18,988 nucleotides of DNA from Bacteroides acidifaciens (GTDB lineage: Bacteria; Bacteroidota; Bacteroidia; Bacteroidales; Bacteroidaceae), in contig NZ_CAEUHO010000009.1 of NCBI RefSeq assembly GCF_903181435.1, positions 1 to 18,988 on the forward strand, written 5' to 3'. Positions 1-8,200 of this stretch are shown one piece after another (within the stretch, counting starts at the first letter, position 1; the number at the start of each line of letters is the position of its first letter). The notes under the pieces were generated by a model. It searched no databases. It had not been told where the DNA came from and saw only the letters and a list, made by a program, of their open reading frames with translations. Both the position numbers and the translations under genes were made by a program.

Positions 1-143
1 CAATATATTGAGGTATGAGAAATAATGGAAAACACTACCCTTCGTTTATGGCTGTCGGAAAGAATGAGTTCGGTAGTTACCCTTTAGCACTTATAGAGAA
101 TTTAATTAATAAGAAATATTTGTTTAACTTTAAAAGACATGGT

Positions 144-1160
144 ATGAAGAAAAACTATGTAATGGCTGCTTTGGTTCTGTCGCTGTTGGCGGGATGCAGC
201 ACTGATGTTAAAGAATCTGACATCAAGTTTGCAGGAGAAGCGGGTGTGAAGGTCTCTTTCAACGCAGTGATAAACAGTCAGACCGGAACTCCTTTGACAC
301 CAACCCGAGCTACTGATACAGAATGGGAAATTGGAGATTCAATAGGAATTTCCTGTGGAGGTAATCAACAGAATATCCACTACAAATACATAGGTGATGC
401 GAATAATATGTTTGCCGCCAAAGGAGGTGTAGGAGAAGAAATTTGGGTTTTGGGAACACAAGAATATGATGTGATAGCCTATTGTCCGTTTATGGGTACG
501 TCTGGAGTGACCGAGGGAATTGTAAGTGTATTGACTGACACTGAAAATCAAGCAACGGCAGAAAAAAGAAAATATCTTGATTTTCTTTATGCTACGGCTA
601 CGGCAAGTGCCGTTCAGCCAAATGTACAGTTAGTGTTTAACCATAAGATGAGCCGCATCAAGATAAAATTTGAAGCAGGCAACGGAGTTTCACTTTCTGA
701 TATAGACTGTTATCTTATCGGATTGAAGCAGGAGGGTACATTCAATACAAGCACAGGAGCGACGACTGTCAGCGAAAGTGCGATGACTGAGGATATCTAT
801 TGGGGAAATGTAGGTGAAGTAAATAATCATACGATGGAAGCTATCTTGTTGCCACAGACTGTGAGCAGCAAAGTGAGTATTCAGGCCAGAATGGGAGGGC
901 GGTTATATGAAGTGCAATTCCCTAACTTGACTAAGTTAGATACGGGAGTTTCCTATAACTATACTATTAAGGCCAGCATGTCAGTAGACCAAAAGGATTA
1001 TGTATTTACTATCACGAAAGAGGGAACACAGATCAATGACTGGACTACAGAAGAAGAGGAGATAAAATCTGAGTCTACTTCTCCTGATACAGGTGCTACG
1101 ACCGAAAATCCGGATTGGACAGTAGAAGAGGAAGATATTACTGCTACAGAAAAAAAATAG
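144..1160 (+). CDS. Fimbrillin-family (Mfa-like) surface lipoprotein 1
   Basis: Probably a cell-surface lipoprotein of the fimbrillin/Mfa-like family, which in Bacteroides supplies pilus-like or glycan-binding surface proteins. The open frame reaches back to position 15, but I choose ATG 144 because a clean lipoprotein signal peptide starts there: MKKN, a hydrophobic stretch, then LLAGC with the lipidated Cys at residue 18. The 43 upstream codons do not look like a signal sequence. The chosen protein has 338 residues. The mature N-terminus (VSFNAVI..., TPTRATDTEWEIGDSIGI) shows the family's usual TRA-x(n)-W-x-x-GD-x-IGI pattern, and IAYCPF resembles the conserved aromatic strand that follows. 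The C-terminal tail is acidic and repeats a W-T-x-E-E-E motif twice (see findings). It is first in the operon, 62 nt before a second fimbrillin-like gene. A PUL surface glycan-binding role is inferred from position only. No clear promoter is visible in the 143 nt upstream. Confidence 0.8.
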   Translation: MKKNYVMAALVLSLLAGCSTDVKESDIKFAGEAGVKVSFNAVINSQTGTPLTPTRATDTEWEIGDSIGISCGGNQQNIHYKYIGDANNMFAAKGGVGEEIWVLGTQEYDVIAYCPFMGTSGVTEGIVSVLTDTENQATAEKRKYLDFLYATATASAVQPNVQLVFNHKMSRIKIKFEAGNGVSLSDIDCYLIGLKQEGTFNTSTGATTVSESAMTEDIYWGNVGEVNNHTMEAILLPQTVSSKVSIQARMGGRLYEVQFPNLTKLDTGVSYNYTIKASMSVDQKDYVFTITKEGTQINDWTTEEEEIKSESTSPDTGATTENPDWTVEEEDITATEKK

Positions 1161-1222
1161 CTGTTCTTTTATACCAATATTAATACGACGCATTAATCAT
1201 TCAATAAATAAAAAATACGAAT

Positions 1223-2812
1223 ATGAAAATATATAATTATATATCAGCACTTTTGATTGCAGGTATTGCAAGTTTCTCTTCTTGTTCGCAAGAAGATTTG
1301 AATGTGAACGAAACAGGTTCTTCTAATGGTTTCCGCATCAGTGTGACCGATGGTGGATTTATAGATACTACTCCAGGAACACGTGCAGTTGAAAACGGAT
1401 ATACTACTGCCTTTGCTGAAGGAGATGCGATCGGTGTCTTTGGAGTAGATGCCGGCGGAATAGTGACGGATATTAACAACCGGAAGTTTACGATGAAGAA
1501 CGGCAGTTGGGAAATTGAAGGAACTCCCATCGAATATAAAGGTGCCGATTTTAAAGATATGGATTTTTATGCTTATTATCCGTATGACGCAGATGTGATA
1601 TTTAATGTCGGTCAAGAAGATCCGTTTGCTCAATATGTTGATAGTTGGGTGCTGGGTAATAATCAGTCCAACGAAGAATATACCAAATACGACTTGATGA
1701 CAAGTTCCGGTAGTGCTGTGGTAGACAATCGTTTTAAAGGTGAAATCAACTTTAAAATGATACACCGTATGGCTTTGACTGTATTGAAAATGCCTAAACT
1801 TGTTTATGACTTTGCCAATACGGACGTAACCCTTGATGATTATGAATTACCTGTTACTGCTAGTTCTTTCAAATTGAATGGTAATGAAGTGACTCCTTTT
1901 TATCAAGAAAGTACGGATTCTTATCGCTTCTTGGTGAAACCGGGAACAGAGTTTACTATTGAAGGTACATATATAGGAACAAAGGAGATGTCATATGCGG
2001 CTACTGCTACATTGAATAACGGAACGGCTAAAGTATATACAATCAATGATCCTAATAAATACGAATATATACTTGCTGTAGGGGATTATTATTGTGCAAA
2101 TGGTTCAATTGTCAGCAAAGATACTGAAACTGTTCCTGAAAATGTAATTGGTATTGTATGTTATGTGGGAAATCCGCAACCATCGGTAACACATTCCAGT
2201 ACTTATACGGAAACTAATGATATTCTGCATAACGACTATCCGGCTTGTAGCCACGGGTTGGTTATAGCGTTGGAAGATATGACTGGATCTGCTTTTCAAT
2301 GGGGAACTAAAAATCTGTCTACCGGGGCCGCTGATGCATTGTTCGGTGATTGGTTTAAGACTGACGAAGAATGGCAGAATCGCCTTGTAAGCAATTTAAA
2401 TGAATCAAATAAGGGTGGTGCTCCTTATGCTGCTATTCCGGGATTTATGGGTTACAACAACACATTCCTGTTGACTTACTGTTATGAAAATATACGGCAG
2501 TTCCCTTGTGACAATGCTTACGTTAATCTTAACAATTACCGTTCGAAAGTAACTGTTCCTTCTATGGTTACTGACTGGTATATTCCAAGCATTGTAGAGT
2601 TAGAACAAGCGGCTAAATCATTAAATGCTATTAATACAAGCATCAATTCCGCAAAAGGAACAGCATTGACAACAGATGCCGGATATTTTAGCAGTAATGA
2701 GCGTGCTGTAACTTATATGTGGTATCATAAACTTTCAGAGAATGGTCAGGATATAACGCTGCGTGAGCGCGGTTCCGGTGGCAAACTATGTCGTTTGATG
2801 CTTGCTTTCTAA
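1223..2812 (+). CDS. Fimbrillin-like lipoprotein 2 with DUF1566-like C-terminus
   Basis: A 529-residue predicted surface lipoprotein. The signal peptide is MKIYNY followed by a hydrophobic core and ASFSSC, with the lipidated Cys at residue 21; SQED follows, an acidic start typical of Bacteroides lipoproteins exported to the surface. Residues about 35-300 look fimbrillin-like: FRISVTDGGF, then PGTRAVENGY, FAEGDAIGVFGV and FYAYYPYDADV. Residues about 305-529 look different. They contain DWYIPSIVELEQAAKSLNAI, a YFSSNERAVTYMWYH segment and a terminal GGKLCRLMLAF, resembling the DUF1566/FISUMP-type lectin-like fold seen at the ends of Bacteroidetes surface proteins. The gene sits between another fimbrillin-like gene and susC-1, so a surface glycan-binding or accessory role in the PUL is plausible. 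Family assignment of the first half is fairly secure, the second half less so, and the function is inferred. Confidence 0.75.
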   Translation: MKIYNYISALLIAGIASFSSCSQEDLNVNETGSSNGFRISVTDGGFIDTTPGTRAVENGYTTAFAEGDAIGVFGVDAGGIVTDINNRKFTMKNGSWEIEGTPIEYKGADFKDMDFYAYYPYDADVIFNVGQEDPFAQYVDSWVLGNNQSNEEYTKYDLMTSSGSAVVDNRFKGEINFKMIHRMALTVLKMPKLVYDFANTDVTLDDYELPVTASSFKLNGNEVTPFYQESTDSYRFLVKPGTEFTIEGTYIGTKEMSYAATATLNNGTAKVYTINDPNKYEYILAVGDYYCANGSIVSKDTETVPENVIGIVCYVGNPQPSVTHSSTYTETNDILHNDYPACSHGLVIALEDMTGSAFQWGTKNLSTGAADALFGDWFKTDEEWQNRLVSNLNESNKGGAPYAAIPGFMGYNNTFLLTYCYENIRQFPCDNAYVNLNNYRSKVTVPSMVTDWYIPSIVELEQAAKSLNAINTSINSAKGTALTTDAGYFSSNERAVTYMWYHKLSENGQDITLRERGSGGKLCRLMLAF

Positions 2813-2830
2813 ACAGATAATTATATTCAA

Positions 2831-2908
2831 ATGAAGAAAATAAGGCGGCATGGACATACTTCGCCGCCTCATAACTCCTCTATCATGAAAATAGAAATAT
2901 ATGAATAA
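2831..2908 (+). CDS. Possible 25-codon leader ORF overlapping the susC-1 start
   Basis: In the 88-nt gap before susC-1 an ATG at 2831 opens 25 codons beginning MKKIRRHGHTSPPH. The frame closes with TAA at 2906-2908, eight bases inside susC-1 (ATG at 2901) in another frame. The peptide is short, basic and His/Pro-rich. An A-rich stretch precedes the ATG, as is usual for Bacteroides starts. I do not recognise the peptide. It could be a translated leader coupled to susC-1, or a chance ORF over the GC-rich hairpin at 2843-2869. Coding is not established. Confidence 0.22.
   Translation: MKKIRRHGHTSPPHNSSIMKIEIYE
2843..2869 (+). promoter_or_regulatory. GC-rich hairpin in the susC-1 leader
   Basis: AGGCGGC (2843-2849) pairs perfectly with GCCGCCT (2863-2869) across a 13-nt loop. 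It lies in an otherwise AT-rich gap between the fimbrillin-like gene and susC-1. No T-run follows, so it is not a standard intrinsic terminator. It may be a processing, stability or attenuation element that sets the SusCD level apart from the upstream lipoproteins; that role is inference. Confidence 0.4.
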
Positions 2909-5900
2909 GAAAAACTTAATAAAAGGAACAACTTTACCTATTGCCCTGTTTTTCTCTTTCGCCCTAATACCGACTTTCGGCAATCAAGGACAGGCTATAG
3001 CTGCTGTTGATATAGTTCAGCAACAAGGCATTATCAAGGGAACGGTGGTGGACGATAAAGGCGAACCGGTGATTGGAGCTAATGTTCTTGTTGTAGGTAC
3101 TTCTGTCGGTACTATTACCGATATCGACGGTATGTTTAAAATCAATGCGAAAGCAGGGACGAAGCTGAAAGTTACTTTTATCGGATATACTGAGCAAGTG
3201 TTAGTTGCCAAAAATAATATGCGAGTGGTTTTATCGGAAGATGCTACCACTTTGCAAGAAGTGGAAATCGTGGCATATGGTGTGCAGAAGAAAGTAACCA
3301 TGACGGGTGCTGTGGCAAGTGTTAAGACCGAAGCCCTGACACGTACTTCCATCGGTTCTGTCTCTAATGTATTAGGAGGGCAGATGGCAGGTCTGACTAC
3401 CATTCAAACATCCGGTGAGCCGGGTGCAGATGCCGCAGAGGTTTTTATCCGTGGTAAAGCGACATGGGGAGATGCGTCTCCATTGATTCAGGTGGATGGT
3501 GTAGAACGTAGCATGAATGATATAGATCCCAATGAAATAGAGTCTATATCCATTTTGAAAGACGCTTCCGCCACTGCTGTGTTTGGTGTACGCGGAGCCA
3601 ATGGAGTTATTCTGATTACTACCAAGCGCGGTAGGGAAGGAAAGGCACATATCTCTTTCAGCACTTCTGCTTCTATACAAATGCCTACTAAAATGGTGGA
3701 AACTGCTAACTCTTATGAATATGCTATGTTTTATAATCAAATGATAGCTAATGATACACCAGTGGGGGAAATACCAGCCAAGACATTCTCAGATGGAGTT
3801 ATTCAAAAATTCCGGGATGGTTCTGATCCCCTTCGTTTTCCGAGTGTCAATTGGATTGATTATATTATGGGGGATGCTACTCTGCAGAGTCAGCACAATC
3901 TGAATATTTCCGGAGGTACGGATAAGGTGCGTTATTTTATCTCGGCAGGTGCTTATACACAAGGCGGACTTTTCAATGAGTTTAGTCTGCCTTATGGTAT
4001 CAGCTATCAATATCGTCGTTTTAATTACCGAAGTAACTTGGATATAGACGTGACGAAAACCACTACAATCTCATTCAATGTGGCAGGAAACGTTAATTCA
4101 TCCGAAAAGCCACGTACCAGCCAAGGATCATCCGGAATGGTTAAGAATATCTATTATTCAACTCCGTTTAGAAGTGCCGGTTTTATAAATAATAAGTTGG
4201 TATATACTACTACTGACTCACAGTCTGACGGATTGAGCTTACCTTTTGTCGGTGATGCAGACCCATTCACTTATTATGGAGGCGGAGCTGCCCATAGTGT
4301 CAACAATTCCTTGAATGCCGACCTTATTTTGAATCAGAAATTGGATTTTATCACTAAAGGACTTTCATTTAAGTTGAAAGGTTCGTACAATAGCTCATTT
4401 ACCATTAATAAGAATTTGTCCGGTGGTACGGAAATGACTTATACACCGGTATTACAGAGTGATGGGAGTGTAGGATTACGTCCGGTAGACGGTAGTAAAT
4501 ACACTGATGTGAGCTATGGAGTTTCTCGGGGACAGTCGCGTAACTGGTATATGGAAGCTGCACTGAACTATAATCGCTCGTTTGGTAATCACAACATAGG
4601 GGCATTGGTGCTTTATAATCAGTCCAAAGAATATTACCCAAAAGAATATTCGGATGTTCCGCGAGGATATGTCGGTTTGGTTGGACGTGTAACTTACGAC
4701 TGGAAAAACCGTTATATGGTAGAAGCTAATATGGGTTATAACGGTTCGGAGAACTTTGCTTCGGATAATCGGTTTGCCCTCTTTCCGGCAGCATCCGTAG
4801 GGTGGGTGGCTAGTGAAGAAAAGTTTTGGGAATCTATCAAACCGGTAATAAGCTTCCTGAAACTACGTGCCAGCTTCGGTTTGGTAGGTAATGATAAAAT
4901 CGGTGGCTCCCGTTTTATGTATACTGCCAATCCTTATCATGTTAATCTGAACGGTTATGTTAGTAATTCCGGTTATGGAAGTGGTAATCTTGCTCAGATA
5001 CAGGGCTCTTATGGATACTTGTTCGGGCAAGGAGGACAAACTTCCACTGTTAGTTTAGGAGCACATGAGTGGGCGATTAATAATGCGAATGTGACATGGG
5101 AAAAAGCATTCAAGCAGAACTATGGTATTGATATCAACTTTTTTAACGACCGTTTATCTGCTACAGTAGAATATTACAAGGAACACCGTTGGGATATCCT
5201 TCTGCAAGACGGAACAGCTCCCGGTATGTTAGGTTTTACTCAACCTTTCTCTAATTTAGGGGAAGTAAATAACTGGGGATGGGAACTTTCGTTGAAATGG
5301 AACGATAAGGTCGGGAAAAACTTTCGCTATTGGGCGGGTATAAACCTTTCTTATAATCAGAATGAAATCATCGAGCGTAAGGAAGCTCCTCAGGATTACG
5401 ACTATTTGTACGAGAAAGGACATCGTATCGGCTCACGCAAGCAATATGCTTTCTGGCGCTATTACGATGAACAAACACCGGTACTGTATGAACAGACATT
5501 CCATCGTCCGTTTCCGACTCATTCGGTTGTATTACAAAATGGAGATGCTGTTTATGTCGATTTAAATGGCGACCGGAAGATTGACGCAAATGATATGGGT
5601 TATGATTATGGATTTACGGATGATCCGGAATACATGGTAGGTATGAATCTCGGATTCTCTTGGAAGAATTTGGAAGTAAATACGCAATGGACTGGTGCGT
5701 GGAATGTGAGCCGAATGATTTCGGATGTGTTCCGTCGGCCATTTTTATCTAGTTCAGGTAATGTTGCAGGTGGTTTGCTTGCCTATCATCTGGCAAATAC
5801 ATGGACAAAAGAAAATCCGTCGCAAGATGCGAAATATCCACGTGCTACATGGAAGAATGCTGATAATAACTATGCAGAATCAACTCTTTATGAACAGGAT

Positions 5901-6119
5901 TCCAAATATTTGCGTCTAAAGACTCTGACAATTGCTTATAATTTTCAATTCCCTTTGATGAAGAAATTGGGAATGAGTACTTGTCAGCTATCGTTCAGTG
6001 GCTATAATTTGTGGACTCTCACACCTTATTTATGGGGCGACCCGGAAGCAAGAGCTAGTAATGCACCTTCGTACCCGTTGACAAAGACATATACATTGGG
6101 ATTGAAACTGGGATTCTAA
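2901..6119 (+). CDS. SusC/RagA-type TonB-linked outer-membrane transporter 1
   Basis: Outer-membrane TonB-dependent transporter for oligosaccharides, working with the SusD lid encoded directly downstream. It has 1072 residues, a normal length for the family. A signal peptide covers about residues 1-35 (cleavage probably near QAIAA). A carboxypeptidase-regulatory-like domain follows at about 44-113 (IIKGTVVDDKGEPVIGANV ... KVTFIGY), then a TonB-box-like LQEVEIVAYG at 118-127. The plug domain at about 131-243 has LIQVDGVERSMNDIDPNEIE, SILKDASATAVFGVRGANG and ILITTKRG. The rest is a beta-barrel ending in TYTLGLKLGF with the terminal aromatic residue expected of barrel proteins. A calcium-loop-like DLNGDRKIDAND occurs near the C-terminal third (bases 5559-5594), common in SusC proteins. 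There is no STN domain, so it is unlikely to signal to an anti-sigma factor. RG-I fragments as substrate are inferred from the lyase and hydrolase neighbours. Confidence 0.96.
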   Translation: MNKKNLIKGTTLPIALFFSFALIPTFGNQGQAIAAVDIVQQQGIIKGTVVDDKGEPVIGANVLVVGTSVGTITDIDGMFKINAKAGTKLKVTFIGYTEQVLVAKNNMRVVLSEDATTLQEVEIVAYGVQKKVTMTGAVASVKTEALTRTSIGSVSNVLGGQMAGLTTIQTSGEPGADAAEVFIRGKATWGDASPLIQVDGVERSMNDIDPNEIESISILKDASATAVFGVRGANGVILITTKRGREGKAHISFSTSASIQMPTKMVETANSYEYAMFYNQMIANDTPVGEIPAKTFSDGVIQKFRDGSDPLRFPSVNWIDYIMGDATLQSQHNLNISGGTDKVRYFISAGAYTQGGLFNEFSLPYGISYQYRRFNYRSNLDIDVTKTTTISFNVAGNVNSSEKPRTSQGSSGMVKNIYYSTPFRSAGFINNKLVYTTTDSQSDGLSLPFVGDADPFTYYGGGAAHSVNNSLNADLILNQKLDFITKGLSFKLKGSYNSSFTINKNLSGGTEMTYTPVLQSDGSVGLRPVDGSKYTDVSYGVSRGQSRNWYMEAALNYNRSFGNHNIGALVLYNQSKEYYPKEYSDVPRGYVGLVGRVTYDWKNRYMVEANMGYNGSENFASDNRFALFPAASVGWVASEEKFWESIKPVISFLKLRASFGLVGNDKIGGSRFMYTANPYHVNLNGYVSNSGYGSGNLAQIQGSYGYLFGQGGQTSTVSLGAHEWAINNANVTWEKAFKQNYGIDINFFNDRLSATVEYYKEHRWDILLQDGTAPGMLGFTQPFSNLGEVNNWGWELSLKWNDKVGKNFRYWAGINLSYNQNEIIERKEAPQDYDYLYEKGHRIGSRKQYAFWRYYDEQTPVLYEQTFHRPFPTHSVVLQNGDAVYVDLNGDRKIDANDMGYDYGFTDDPEYMVGMNLGFSWKNLEVNTQWTGAWNVSRMISDVFRRPFLSSSGNVAGGLLAYHLANTWTKENPSQDAKYPRATWKNADNNYAESTLYEQDSKYLRLKTLTIAYNFQFPLMKKLGMSTCQLSFSGYNLWTLTPYLWGDPEARASNAPSYPLTKTYTLGLKLGF

Positions 6120-6143
6120 AAACAGATTTAAAATTTGATTATT

Positions 6144-8159
6144 ATGAAACAAAAATATAAATGGTTTGTCGGAGTAATGATGGCAGGAGTGCTTGGTATA
6201 GGAACTACTTCTTGTGTAGACGAGATTAAGTTCGGTAACAGCTTTCTCGAAAAAGCGCCGGGTGGATCTGCTACTCAAGATACTATATTCAACAGTGTCA
6301 CTTATACCCGGCAGTTTTTGAATACCTGTTATAGCCGCCAATATTATGGTTTGCCTTATGTAAATTCATCTGTTGATGACTTTCCGGATTCTTCCAATCC
6401 CTATACAGGAAAGTTCGATGCATTGACTGACTGTTGGCAACTTCACTATTCGGGAACTACGGTTTATAACAGTTACTATAGTGGTACGCATACCGCTAAT
6501 TACGGTATTCGTGGTGATATCTTCGGATATACTCGTGAAGGTGTCTGGCAGACTGTGCGGTGGTGCTGGCTGCTTTTGGAAAATGTAGACAGAGTGCCTG
6601 GTATGGGAGAGGATGAAAAAGTAAAGATGAAAGCAGAGGCGAAATGCCTTATTGCCGCTCGCTATTTTGATATGTTCCGTCACTATGGAGGATTACCGCT
6701 TATTTATGCTTCGTTCATGGGAACGGAGACCAACTATCAATTACCACGTGCTACGGTGGAAGAAACCGTGAACTATATGGATAAAATGCTGGAGGAAGCT
6801 ATCGAATCCGGTGGTTTGAAATGGGCATATGAAGGGGCTGATTTTAATTCTGATAGTGGTCATTGGACATTGGCTGGGGCTATGGCATTGAGATGTAAAT
6901 TATGGCAGTTTGCCGCTTCTCCTTTGTTTAACGACACTCAAGGATATGCTGGTGGACGTAGTGAAGCGGAACAACAACATTTGGTGTGGTATGGAAGTAA
7001 ACGTCCCGAATTGTGGAATAAATGTCTTGAATATTGCAGGCAGTTTTTCAATGCCATAGAGGCAAACGGTTTTTATAAGTTACGGGAAGCAGCAGGCAGC
7101 AATCCTACTCCCACTGAGTATCGGTATGCTTACCGGATGGGGTACATCCTTTTGGATAGTCCTGAAGTATTACACTCCGTACGTGTAGCAGGCTATGAAC
7201 GTCCGGGCGGGTCGACTACTTATATATGGCGTACTTGGTGTAACAATGGACGTAACTCTTATACTCCGACCCAAGAGTATGTTGAGATGTTTCCTTGGGC
7301 AGACGGAACCCCGTTTGACTGGAATGAGACGGAAGCAGAAGGCAAGCTAAACGATATGTTTCTGACCGGCGAATTTGCTAATGGAGAAAATACTCTTTCC
7401 AATCTTATATTAACCCGTGATCCGCGACTATATGAATCTGTCATCGTGAACAATATACCTCGAAATTTAGGATGGTCTTCTCCTAAAATGAGTGACTATC
7501 CATGGGAATTATGGGTGGGAGGTACGGATGCAAAGACAGCTCCTGTATTGGAAAATATGCGTTTTGCTACTGGATATGATAACATGAAATATTATTTGAG
7601 TGACAGTGATTATGAACGCCAACCTATCCATTGGGCATATCTTCGTTTGTCCGATCTCTTTCTGACGTATGCAGAAGCTCTGCTGCAAGCCGAAAATAAT
7701 TTCACAGATGCTCTTTATTGGGTAAATGAAGTCCGCGCCCGTGTAGGCTTGGGTAAATTGGAGGAATGTATCCCGAATAAGAATCTGACAACTGATAAGG
7801 ATGCTTTGTTAGAGGAAATACTTCGTGAACGTGCTTGTGAATTAGGCATGGAAGACAGCCGTTATTTCGACTTGATTCGTTACAAACGTGCAGACCGTTT
7901 TGAAAAGAAACTGCATGGTTTATTGATTTATCGCTTGGATGATGCGGGTAAGCGTATAGAGAAACCTTGGAGAGACGGAACTGATGAATTCGGTAAAAAT
8001 GCCATTCAGCCTACGAGATTTGAATATGAAAGATTCGAATTGCATAACAGAGCACGTGTTTGGTGGACACAAGGATTCGATTCGAAATGGTATTTATCTC
8101 CGTTTCCTCAAAATGAAATCAACAAAGGATACGGTTTGATTCAAAATCCCGGCTGGTGA
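6144..8159 (+). CDS. SusD/RagB-type glycan-binding lipoprotein 1
   Basis: Surface lipoprotein that caps the SusC-1 barrel and binds incoming oligosaccharide. I start at ATG 6144; the frame also opens at a TTG at 6135, but the ATG gives the correct signal peptide, MKQKYKW, a hydrophobic core and GIGTTSC with the lipidated Cys at residue 24. The protein is 671 residues, on the long side for SusD. Family hallmarks are the helical TPR-like region (AEAKCLIAARYFDMFRHYGG), the conserved LRLSDLFLTYAEALLQ, the VNEVRARVGLG and ILRERACELGMEDSRYFDLIR segments, and the C-terminal YLSPFPQNEI...QNPGW. It starts 24 nt after susC-1, the normal SusCD pairing. Confidence 0.95.
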   Translation: MKQKYKWFVGVMMAGVLGIGTTSCVDEIKFGNSFLEKAPGGSATQDTIFNSVTYTRQFLNTCYSRQYYGLPYVNSSVDDFPDSSNPYTGKFDALTDCWQLHYSGTTVYNSYYSGTHTANYGIRGDIFGYTREGVWQTVRWCWLLLENVDRVPGMGEDEKVKMKAEAKCLIAARYFDMFRHYGGLPLIYASFMGTETNYQLPRATVEETVNYMDKMLEEAIESGGLKWAYEGADFNSDSGHWTLAGAMALRCKLWQFAASPLFNDTQGYAGGRSEAEQQHLVWYGSKRPELWNKCLEYCRQFFNAIEANGFYKLREAAGSNPTPTEYRYAYRMGYILLDSPEVLHSVRVAGYERPGGSTTYIWRTWCNNGRNSYTPTQEYVEMFPWADGTPFDWNETEAEGKLNDMFLTGEFANGENTLSNLILTRDPRLYESVIVNNIPRNLGWSSPKMSDYPWELWVGGTDAKTAPVLENMRFATGYDNMKYYLSDSDYERQPIHWAYLRLSDLFLTYAEALLQAENNFTDALYWVNEVRARVGLGKLEECIPNKNLTTDKDALLEEILRERACELGMEDSRYFDLIRYKRADRFEKKLHGLLIYRLDDAGKRIEKPWRDGTDEFGKNAIQPTRFEYERFELHNRARVWWTQGFDSKWYLSPFPQNEINKGYGLIQNPGW

Positions 8160-8200
8160 TGAGAAACATGAGTAAAATTGATTTTAGAACAGTGATATGA
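8159..8200 (+). other. 13-codon mini-ORF bridging susD-1 and susC-2
   Basis: The susD-1 stop and an ATG overlap (TGATG, 8157-8161). The 13 codons that follow (MRNMSKIDFRTVI) end at TGA 8198-8200, which overlaps the susC-2 start as ATGA (8197-8200). The arrangement would let ribosomes pass from susD-1 to susC-2 by termination-reinitiation. It may be chance in an AT-rich 37-nt gap. No known peptide is recognised. Confidence 0.2.

Noticed and set aside
115..122. AATATTTG as a Bacteroides -7 (TAnnTTTG) promoter element
   Set aside because: It has one mismatch and no TTTG-type -33 element at suitable spacing, so a promoter is not supported; the operon promoter may lie left of the window.
15..143. 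N-terminal extension of the first fimbrillin ORF from ATG 15
   Set aside because: The 43 extra residues lack signal-peptide character, while ATG 144 starts a textbook lipoprotein signal; treated as leader.
1244..1765. 173-codon - strand ORF opposite the second fimbrillin gene
   Set aside because: It is antisense to a convincing lipoprotein gene and has no recognisable features of its own.
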